A stretch of 5,237 nucleotides of DNA from Bacteroidales bacterium UBA2632 (GTDB lineage Bacteria > Bacteroidota > Bacteroidia > Bacteroidales > Dysgonomonadaceae). Under the pieces are notes generated by a model. That model saw only the letters and a list, made by a program, of their open reading frames with translations, did no database searches and was not told where the DNA came from. The position numbers and the translations under genes were made by a program. Positions 1 through 5,237 of the stretch are shown here, piece after piece. Every line of letters starts with the position of its first letter. Position 1 is the stretch's first letter. The stretch spans positions 10,113 to 15,349 of the forward strand of contig DENY01000031.1 in the NCBI GenBank assembly GCA_002359825.1, in the 5' to 3' direction.

Positions 1-640
1 AATCAGACTCTACGCTATAGCGTATTGGAATATATGGTTGCGGCTCTATTTTAATAGTATTGTCAATCCATTTCATACGCACTCCATAGTCCTCCATCAT
101 TTTCTCCATTAAATGAATGTAAGGTCTTGATATCACTTCATGCTCAAGATGAAGCGTCAAACCATACTTCATTGTAGGTGCTATCATAATGAGTGCCGAA
201 ACAAATTGGGAACTCACATTAGCCGTTAGATACACTTCGCCACCTTCCAGTTTGCGCCCTTTTATTTTGAGTGGTGGATACCCCTTATTGCCCAAATATT
301 CTATTTCGGCACCCAGTGTTATAAGCGTATCAACCAATGGATGAATAGGACGCTGATGCATTCTTTCTGAACCTTCCAAAAGCCACTCGCCGTCTACACA
401 TGCCAAGAAAGCAGTTAAAAAACGCATTGCAGTCCCAGCACCTCGCACATTAAATTGGTTTGTGTTTGATGCGAATGCTTCTTTTATCACCCGTGTATCT
501 TCGCAAACCGAGAGGTTATCAATTTCGTAATTACTCAAACTTAATGCATTCAGTATGAGAGCACGATTGCTTATACTTTTTGAACCTGGTAGCGTAACAG
601 TTGTGTTTAAAGAATTGGGGGGAAATATTTTATATGCCAT
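1..640 (-). CDS. aroA: 3-phosphoshikimate 1-carboxyvinyltransferase (EPSP synthase), N-terminal part, cut by the window edge
   Basis: This cytoplasmic enzyme joins phosphoenolpyruvate to shikimate-3-phosphate, giving EPSP on the route to chorismate and aromatic amino acids. The 213 visible codons cover the first domain and the start of the second. Seen directly: LPGSKSISNR at residues 17-26, where K21, S22 and R26 match the substrate-binding Lys, Ser and Arg of the family; GAGTAMRF at 67-74, the PEP/glyphosate loop; RMHQRPIHPLVD at 93-104; YPPLKI at 121-126; and SSQF at 143-146, which binds shikimate-3-phosphate. The frame runs open off base 1 shortly after YSVESD. The family is usually a little over 400 residues, so about half is missing. 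The start at 640 is firm because an in-frame TAA lies two codons upstream. No Shine-Dalgarno is visible; the leader is A-rich. It lies 196 bases downstream of the transporter gene and has its own candidate promoter box. The family call is very secure. Confidence 0.96.
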   Translation of the reverse strand, partial: MAYKIFPPNSLNTTVTLPGSKSISNRALILNALSLSNYEIDNLSVCEDTRVIKEAFASNTNQFNVRGAGTAMRFLTAFLACVDGEWLLEGSERMHQRPIHPLVDTLITLGAEIEYLGNKGYPPLKIKGRKLEGGEVYLTANVSSQFVSALIMIAPTMKYGLTLHLEHEVISRPYIHLMEKMMEDYGVRMKWIDNTIKIEPQPYIPIRYSVESD

Positions 641-737
641 GCTTTATTTTTTATGTAAAAGTAATACTTTCTGATATAAAAATCAATGCCATTTTGTTAA
701 CTATGGTTAGGTGTCGTTTTTAATCTTTCGTACGTTG

Positions 738-745
738 CAAATATA
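738..745 (-). promoter_or_regulatory. Candidate Bacteroidota -7 promoter box for aroA
   Basis: Read on the minus strand this is TATATTTG, an exact match to the TAnnTTTG consensus used by the primary sigma factor of Bacteroidota. It lies about 98 bases upstream of the aroA start. A TTTG-like -33 element is not evident at the usual 19-21 base spacing. Copies of TCGTAC flank the box at 728-733 and 747-752. The gap 641-836 holds no gene and no convincing terminator for the transporter gene. In AT-rich DNA such a match can arise by chance, so support is moderate. Confidence 0.45.
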
Positions 746-836
746 ATCGTACATTATGATGTAATATTATCTTGATGGTAGATAGATGTAGCGTTAACCT
801 CTGAACTGCAGACATTGTCCCTTGTATCTCTTGTCC

Positions 837-2171
837 CTAAAAGAAAATTCCATAAACAAAAATCCCCACAATAGCTACCGGTGCAATATATCGCAGAATA
901 AAGATGTAAAATTTAAGAAACCTAACAGACACCGAAAGCGTACCATCATTAGTTAGTTGTGCAAATGTAATTTTTTTATCTAAATACCAACCAATAAACA
1001 GAGAGATGAACAAACCGCTCAATGGTAGCATTATCTTGGCATTTGTATAATCAAGAATATCAAAAAACTGGGGCGATATAGAGGATGTAACACCTAAAAC
1101 AACCACACCCATCGATATAAAAGTAACTGCATTGCGCCTTAACATGTTGAGCTCTTCGTGCAGAAAAGTGGTCACTACTTCCATCAGTGAAATGGTGGAT
1201 GTGAGTGCTGCAATACCCAGCAAAACAAAGAACATAGTTGCCCAAAGACTCGAAAACGGTAGGTGATGAAATAATTGGGGAATAGTGATAAATAACAATC
1301 CAGGGCCTCCAGCTACTAATGTCGTGACAATAGTTTCAGGTGTTTGCGTAAGCGCAAAAGCAGCAGGGAATATTATAATGCCTGCCAACACTGCCACCAA
1401 TGTATCCAATAAAGATACCTGAAAAGCAGTGTTGCGCAAATTAGAATCGTCACGAAAATAAGAACCATAAGTAGTCATAGCTCCCATCCCAATGGACAAA
1501 GAGAAGAACGCTTGACCAATAGCATCTAAGAAGATGGTGGATTTGACAGCCCCCATATTGGGTTTGAAAAGAAAAGCCAATCCTTCTGCAGACCCACTAA
1601 GCGTGACTGAACGAAAACCTAAAATAAGAAGTAGAAGAAAAAGAACGGGCATCAATATCTTAGCTGATTGCTCAATCCCTTTTTTCACTCCAGCTAATAT
1701 AAAGAAAGCTGTCAGTAAAGTAAACAGAACCATCCACACAGATTGCCGTGTAGAATCCTGTAGCAAGTTATTGAAGTTCTCGCCAAAACTTTCTGTAGCC
1801 ATCAATTGTCCCGACACACTTTGCACAATATACTCCATGGTCCATCCACATACAACCATATAGAATCCAAGGATTAAGAAAGCTGTAAGTATGCCTAAAC
1901 GCCCTACCCATTTCCATTGAGTACCAGGTGCAAGTTTTTTAAACGACCCAGATGCATTGGCCCTACCCGAGCGTCCAATAATGAATTCGCCCATCATTAG
2001 TGGAATACCAAAGAAAGCAATGCATCCAATGTATAGAAATATAAACAATGCCCCACCACCATCGGCAGCTTGACTGGGGAATCTCCATATATTACCTAAT
2101 CCAACGGCAGATCCTGCTGCTGCAGCAACAAGTCCTAACTTAGATGCGAACTTAATTCTTTTTATATTCAT
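837..2171 (-). CDS. Sodium-dependent transporter, neurotransmitter:sodium symporter (NSS/SNF) family, probable amino-acid importer
   Basis: This is an inner-membrane symporter of the LeuT fold that couples sodium entry to uptake of a small substrate, in characterised bacterial members usually an amino acid. At 444 residues with about 11 membrane segments it fits the short bacterial type. TM1 carries the signature AGSAVGLGNIWRFP (19-32), with the unwound G24-L25-G26 stretch. Its numbering coincides with LeuT: G20, A22, V23 and N27 fall at sodium-ligand positions and R30 at the outer gate. By alignment from memory, Y104 matches LeuT Y108, F223 matches F253, S224 matches T254, D256 matches N286, A321/T324/S325 match the Na2 ligands of TM8, and D374 matches gate residue D404. 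GQAFFSLSIGMG (219-230) is the TM6 motif. The last segment is near 420-443, so LeuT's TM12 is absent. The substrate cannot be read from sequence. It follows yaaA by 102 bases with no obvious promoter box, so cotranscription is possible. The ATG start is preceded by AT-rich sequence without a Shine-Dalgarno. Confidence 0.95.
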   Translation of the reverse strand: MNIKRIKFASKLGLVAAAAGSAVGLGNIWRFPSQAADGGGALFIFLYIGCIAFFGIPLMMGEFIIGRSGRANASGSFKKLAPGTQWKWVGRLGILTAFLILGFYMVVCGWTMEYIVQSVSGQLMATESFGENFNNLLQDSTRQSVWMVLFTLLTAFFILAGVKKGIEQSAKILMPVLFLLLLILGFRSVTLSGSAEGLAFLFKPNMGAVKSTIFLDAIGQAFFSLSIGMGAMTTYGSYFRDDSNLRNTAFQVSLLDTLVAVLAGIIIFPAAFALTQTPETIVTTLVAGGPGLLFITIPQLFHHLPFSSLWATMFFVLLGIAALTSTISLMEVVTTFLHEELNMLRRNAVTFISMGVVVLGVTSSISPQFFDILDYTNAKIMLPLSGLFISLFIGWYLDKKITFAQLTNDGTLSVSVRFLKFYIFILRYIAPVAIVGIFVYGIFF

Positions 2172-2273
2172 ATTTAATTTAAGAATACGAGACGTGATAG
2201 GTAGAATTGGAAGTATAGGCAGAATGTTTTCCGTTTATACGAATACTCAGATATCTCATCATCCATTAAACAA

Positions 2274-3080
2274 TCACCTCACAAACATCCACTCTGTTGG
2301 TGTTGACTGTGCAGGATAGTAGAAATATCCATCCGTGTTGAAGCCCTTGATATCTTCTGCATTGGTTATTTTATTCTTAACTATAAACCGTCCCATCTGA
2401 CCCCGCGCTTTTTTTGCATACACAATCACTTGCTTCAATCCACCTCCTCTTTGTTCGCGAAACGCAATGGTTATCATCTTCATTTTATTGGGTAGTAATT
2501 GAGGTACAATAAGCTTATAATATTCAGCCGAACTCAGATTGATAATAATATTATCATCCTCACTTAGTTTCTCAGACAAATATTTATTGACTGTCTCTTG
2601 CCAAAATCCATACAAATAATTTGATTTTGGATAAGCGGAGCTGAGATTGCCCATATTATTAAGCCCATTATTTAAGGGAGATATCCTTGTGCTGACATCC
2701 AAGCGATAAGGCTTGATGATATCTAACGGACGTAACAAGCCATACAACCCTGAAACAATATTGAGGTGCTTCTGTGCGAAGGATAAATCATCGGCTGAGA
2801 AGTCGTGAATATTAAGACCTTGGAATGCAATACCGTTAAATGCAAATGTGGCACTACGTTGTAATGAATTGTCCAGATGGAAGGTGTGAAAATAGCCATA
2901 CACATCGTGTGCCATCTTCAGGTTTATCTTTAGCAACCCTGCAATTTCATTAACCGATAACCCTTGACAGAACTCCACCAATTGATTTGTTTTTTCTAAA
3001 AACAAAGGAGTAGTTCCTTTTACTGTTTCCTGCTTATCTTTGAAATCCATTAGTTTGGCAGGAGAGAGGAGTAACTGCAT
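2274..3080 (-). CDS. yaaA: Peroxide stress protein YaaA (UPF0246/DUF328 family)
   Basis: In E. coli this cytoplasmic protein is induced by hydrogen peroxide through OxyR and lowers free intracellular iron, limiting Fenton damage; its biochemical activity is poorly defined. The 268 residues match the family end to end: the N-terminal LLLSPAKLMDF (3-13), SGLYGLLRPLDIIKPYRLD (110-128), NLSSAEYYK (181-189), YAKKARGQMGRFI (221-233) and GFNTDGYFYY (246-255). E. coli YaaA has about 258 residues. The difference falls mostly at about residues 132-155, where a longer Asn/Ser-rich loop containing LNNG then LNNMG replaces a short linker before YLYGFW. The gene starts 72 bases after the cysS stop. No promoter box or convincing terminator is visible in that gap, so it probably depends on read-through from cysS. 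No OxyR-like site could be recognised. The start is set by the invariant N-terminal motif. The family is certain; the role is transferred from E. coli. Confidence 0.95.
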   Translation of the reverse strand: MQLLLSPAKLMDFKDKQETVKGTTPLFLEKTNQLVEFCQGLSVNEIAGLLKINLKMAHDVYGYFHTFHLDNSLQRSATFAFNGIAFQGLNIHDFSADDLSFAQKHLNIVSGLYGLLRPLDIIKPYRLDVSTRISPLNNGLNNMGNLSSAYPKSNYLYGFWQETVNKYLSEKLSEDDNIIINLSSAEYYKLIVPQLLPNKMKMITIAFREQRGGGLKQVIVYAKKARGQMGRFIVKNKITNAEDIKGFNTDGYFYYPAQSTPTEWMFVR

Positions 3081-3152
3081 AAAGAAAATTTTTTAAATAA
3101 AAGATCGTGTGGAATCTTAATCACAACCTGTCACATCATGAGAAGCTTTTAA

Positions 3153-4625
3153 TTAAGACAAACTCCACTCAAATCCAGTAGGAGTATCTTTTATAGTAAA
3201 ACCTGCCTCTGTAAGTTCATTGCGGATTTTGTCAGATGTTGCCCAATCTTTGTTTTGCTTAGCTTCTTGTCTCATTTCCAAAAGCATATTTACAGCCTTT
3301 TCAAATGCCTCATAGCTAGAATCTTTTAATGCCGACTCGTCTTCTATACCCAATAAGTTATGAAGAAATGTTTCAAACAAATCTGCTAATTCACCAACAT
3401 CTTCTTTTGTTAGTTTCTCTACTCCTGCAATGGCTGAATTCACAGTTCGTGTTGCATTAAACAGGTGTGAAAGCAAGATGGGTGTATTCAAGTCGTCATT
3501 CATTGCATCATAACACTGTTGACGCAACGCTCCCACTTCGACCGTAGAGACATCACTCACTGGTATATTTGCAATATTGTTGGAAGCATCCAACAGTCTT
3601 CTCAAGGCTACTTCAGCAGCATGTAGAGCATCAACACTAAAATCAACCATACTTCTATAGTGTGATTGTAAAATAAAGAAACGAATTGTCATGGGGTCGT
3701 ATGCTTTATCTAACAAACGATGAGTTCCATTGAAGAACTCTTCGAGGTTGATGAAGTTACCCATCGATTTACCCATTTTTGTTCCGTTGACTGTTATCAT
3801 ATTGTTGTGCATCCAATAGCGAACCGATGGTTTTCCATTTACAACAGTATTTTGAGCAATTTCGCACTCATGATGAGGGAACAGCAAGTCGAGTCCGCCG
3901 CCATGAATATCAAATTCATCCCCCAAATAGCGAGTGCTCATCACTGAACATTCCAAATGCCATCCAGGGAAACCCACACCCCAAGGCGATTTCCAACGCA
4001 TAATGTGTTCGGGTGCTGCTTTTTTCCAAAGTGCAAAATCTATCCCCCTGCGTTTTTCATCCTGTCCATCCAACTGACGGGTAGTCTCTAACAACTCATC
4101 AATATCTCTATGAGAAAGGATACCATAATTGTGAGATTTGTTATATTTTTCAACATCAAAATAAACAGAGCCATTGCTTTCATAAGCAAAACCCTTGTCT
4201 AATATCTCTTGGGTCATCTCTATTTGCTCCATCACATGACCCGAGGCACTAGGCTCTATCGAAGGACGCAACACATTAAGTGAGTCCATTGCTTTGTGAT
4301 AGCTATTTGTATAGAACTGAACAACCTCCATAGGCTCCAACTCTTCGATACGTGCTTTTTTGGCTATTTTATCCTCACCATCGTCGGCATCGTTTTCCAG
4401 ATGACCTACATCGGTAATATTCCGCACATAGCGCACTTTGTAACCAATGTGTTGCAAATAACGAAACAATAAATCGAATGTAATTGCTGGACGAGCATGT
4501 CCTAAATGAGGGTCGCCATACACTGTAGGGCCACACACATACATCCCCACGTGAGGAGCATGCAGTGGTGTGAAAACTTCTTTTTCGCGATTGAGCGTAT
4601 TATATATAACTAATGGTTGAGTCAT
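3153..4625 (-). CDS. cysS: Cysteinyl-tRNA synthetase
   Basis: This class I aminoacyl-tRNA synthetase activates cysteine with ATP and charges tRNA-Cys in the cytoplasm. The 490-residue protein is complete and of normal length. The Rossmann-fold catalytic domain has the HIGH motif as HLGH (40-43), directly after CGPTVYGDP. The KMSKS loop is KMGKSMGNF (283-291), a Ser-to-Gly variant. The zinc site that selects cysteine is intact: C31, C226 (in GWHLECS), H251 and E255 (in PHHECEIAQ), matching E. coli C28, C209, H234 and E238. ITDVGH (70-75) and [23 protein letters not shown] (181-203) are typical of the family. The helical-bundle and C-terminal anticodon-recognition parts follow, ending with [15 protein letters not shown] (457-471) and a short tail. 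Candidate promoter boxes and a hairpin lie upstream at 4668-4801. It is probably the first gene of the run that continues into yaaA. No T-box-like leader is visible. Confidence 0.98.
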   Translation of the reverse strand: MTQPLVIYNTLNREKEVFTPLHAPHVGMYVCGPTVYGDPHLGHARPAITFDLLFRYLQHIGYKVRYVRNITDVGHLENDADDGEDKIAKKARIEELEPMEVVQFYTNSYHKAMDSLNVLRPSIEPSASGHVMEQIEMTQEILDKGFAYESNGSVYFDVEKYNKSHNYGILSHRDIDELLETTRQLDGQDEKRRGIDFALWKKAAPEHIMRWKSPWGVGFPGWHLECSVMSTRYLGDEFDIHGGGLDLLFPHHECEIAQNTVVNGKPSVRYWMHNNMITVNGTKMGKSMGNFINLEEFFNGTHRLLDKAYDPMTIRFFILQSHYRSMVDFSVDALHAAEVALRRLLDASNNIANIPVSDVSTVEVGALRQQCYDAMNDDLNTPILLSHLFNATRTVNSAIAGVEKLTKEDVGELADLFETFLHNLLGIEDESALKDSSYEAFEKAVNMLLEMRQEAKQNKDWATSDKIRNELTEAGFTIKDTPTGFEWSLS

Positions 4626-4667
4626 GATAAAACATCTTAATATTTGAACACTTTTTTGTAAACAAAC

Positions 4668-4692
4668 AATTCAAACAATGGTTGTTTGAATT
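4668..4692. repeat. Perfect 11-bp inverted repeat (hairpin) in the presumed cysS leader
   Basis: AATTCAAACAA at 4668-4678 is the exact reverse complement of TTGTTTGAATT at 4682-4692, with a three-base centre (TGG). The octamer CAAACAAT also occurs as a direct repeat at 4663-4670 and 4672-4679, so three related heptamers lie close together, two direct and one inverted. The element sits 43-67 bases upstream of the cysS start and downstream of both candidate -7 boxes, so it would be in the 5' leader of the transcript. It lacks a GC-rich stem and an adjacent U-run on either strand, so it does not look like a classical terminator. An operator or leader structure is possible; the function is unknown. 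Confidence 0.7.
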
Positions 4693-4705
4693 CATTTCTA
4701 AAAGG

Positions 4706-4713
4706 CAAAAATA
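4706..4713 (-). promoter_or_regulatory. Candidate Bacteroidota -7 promoter box, proximal to cysS
   Basis: Read on the minus strand this is TATTTTTG followed by CC, an exact TAnnTTTG match. Transcription would begin a few bases downstream, giving a cysS leader of roughly 75 bases that includes the 4668-4692 hairpin. No good TTTG -33 element is seen 19-21 bases further upstream, and chance matches are common in such AT-rich DNA. Confidence 0.5.
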
Positions 4714-4793
4714 CTAATTTATAATTTAGTTGTCGATTAAAATGAAAGTTTTATCATATTGTGTTGATAATAGAACAGATGAATGTGGTGTAG

Positions 4794-4801
4794 CAAATAT
4801 A
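4794..4801 (-). promoter_or_regulatory. Candidate Bacteroidota -7 promoter box, distal to cysS
   Basis: Read on the minus strand this is TATATTTG followed by C, also an exact TAnnTTTG match and identical to the box proposed for aroA. It lies about 169 bases upstream of the cysS start and would give a leader of about 160 bases. A clear -33 element is lacking. It may be an alternative or second promoter for cysS; sequence alone cannot rank it against the proximal box. Confidence 0.38.
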
Positions 4802-4998
4802 AAACTGAAAAAAACTCCACCTAACTAGTAAAACGAAAGTTGGAAGAATAAATATCGAAGCTTTAATGTGAGGAAGCATTTTAGATGAAAAGTCTCCAAA
4901 CTATTTTCACATTACTTTAAAAGTAGAAATAACACACCAACCACTGTTCATTAAGGTCAAAGCAATAAAAAAACTAGACACTATATATATCAATCAAA

Positions 4999-5237
4999 GA
5001 TTCTCAATTCAAAATGCAACGGTGAAATTCCATTTGGTAATGATTACGAATTCAAAATGCAACGGTGAATTTTCAATAGGTAAAGATTACTTCATGGATA
5101 TGCAACGGTAAAAACACTCTCGGCACAACCTTCCTTAACAAACTCAACACTACATACTCACTAAACACTAACTTTTTAACGTTAAGCAATGGTGAACACT
5201 CATGGCTGACACATTATTGGAGGTCGTGCAACGCTGA
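4999..5237. repeat. Tandem repeat array with a 43-bp period (three clear copies) decaying to degenerate 42-bp-spaced copies
   Basis: The core ATGCAACGGT occurs three times, at 5014-5023, 5057-5066 and 5100-5109, exactly 43 bases apart. The match extends on both sides of the core: units begin with GATT at 4999, 5042 and 5085. Copies 1 and 2 share AATTCAAAATGCAACGGTGA, and copies 2 and 3 share the GATTAC that begins each unit. Weaker copies continue in register: AAGCAATGGTGAA at 5184-5196 and GTGCAACGCTGA at 5226-5237, about 42 bases apart, with a very weak one near 5142. The array may continue beyond the window. It has no coding gene assigned and no palindromic unit, so it does not resemble a CRISPR array. 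Confidence 0.75.

Larger units (their letters stand above)
4626..5237. other. 612-base AT-rich region without a recognisable gene
   Basis: No open frame here resembles a known protein, and I see no tRNA-, rRNA- or riboswitch-like sequence. The left part (to about 4801) is the presumed cysS promoter and leader, described separately. The middle (about 4802-4998) is AT-rich. It holds only an 8-bp inverted repeat, TAATGTGA at 4864-4871 against TCACATTA at 4907-4914, and the near-palindrome TACTTT-A-AAAGTA at 4913-4925. The right part (about 4999-5237) is the tandem array. A plus-strand frame without stops runs from 5080 to the window edge (52 codons) but has no start codon. A 12-codon plus-strand ATG frame occupies 5202-5237. 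Neither is called as a gene. Confidence 0.7.

Noticed and set aside
1534..1863. A 109-codon plus-strand open frame opposite the transporter
   Set aside because: It lies wholly inside a confidently identified membrane-protein gene on the other strand and shows no family features. Other open frames inside yaaA, cysS and the transporter gene were dismissed for the same reason.
3101..3118. Terminator between cysS and yaaA (AAGAT...ATCTT followed by a T-rich stretch on the minus strand)
   Set aside because: The stem is only five AT-rich base pairs with an eight-base loop, and the T-run is interrupted, which is too weak to call.
1..4625. The four-gene run as a new functional system
   Set aside because: All four genes belong to well-known housekeeping or transport families with no shared pathway; co-orientation alone does not support a joint function.
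4668..4692. The perfect hairpin as a rho-independent terminator of a neighbouring gene
   Set aside because: The stem is AT-rich, no U-run follows directly on either strand, and there is no recognisable gene close enough on either side for which it would be the end.
4864..4914. TGTGA/TCACA halves as a CRP-type site
   Set aside because: The halves are 35-plus bases apart, not the roughly six of a CRP site, and E. coli-type CRP control is not expected in Bacteroidota.
4999..5109. The 43-bp repeats as a CRISPR array
   Set aside because: The repeat covers most of the unit and the parts between cores are themselves similar, so there are no unique spacers. The unit is not palindromic and no cas gene is in the window.
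5202..5237. A 12-codon plus-strand frame (starts MADTLLE, ends at TGA on the last base)
   Set aside because: It is too short to support, has no ribosome-binding signal, and lies within the degenerate end of the repeat array.

Overview
The window looks like ordinary chromosomal DNA from a member of the Bacteroidota, most likely the order Bacteroidales. This rests on four things. Coding GC is low to moderate and the gaps are AT-rich. No start has a clear Shine-Dalgarno sequence. Matches to the Bacteroidota -7 promoter box (TAnnTTTG) lie upstream of genes. The CysS and EPSP synthase sequences read like the Bacteroidales forms. This assignment is inference from sequence style, not from a database search.

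All four recognisable genes are on the minus strand, so transcription runs from right to left. In that order they are cysS (cysteinyl-tRNA synthetase, complete), yaaA (peroxide-stress protein of the UPF0246/DUF328 family, complete), a sodium-dependent transporter of the neurotransmitter:sodium symporter family (complete), and aroA (EPSP synthase, the first 213 codons; the rest lies beyond base 1). The gaps between them are 72, 102 and 196 bases. No convincing terminator separates cysS, yaaA and the transporter, so read-through from the cysS promoter region is possible. aroA has its own candidate promoter box in the gap before it.

The genes are housekeeping functions without an obvious shared pathway: charging of tRNA-Cys, control of free iron under peroxide stress, amino-acid uptake, and the sixth step of the shikimate pathway. 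They look like neighbours rather than parts of one system.

The right-hand 612 bases (4626-5237) hold no recognisable gene. Next to cysS there are two candidate promoter boxes and a perfect 11-bp hairpin with extra copies of the same heptamer, all in the presumed cysS leader. Further right, from about 4999 to the window edge, is a short tandem array with a 43-bp period. Three clear copies grade into degenerate copies at a 42-bp period. It is the least explained part of the window. I see no mobile element, CRISPR array, RNA gene or defence system, and no convincing new multi-gene system.
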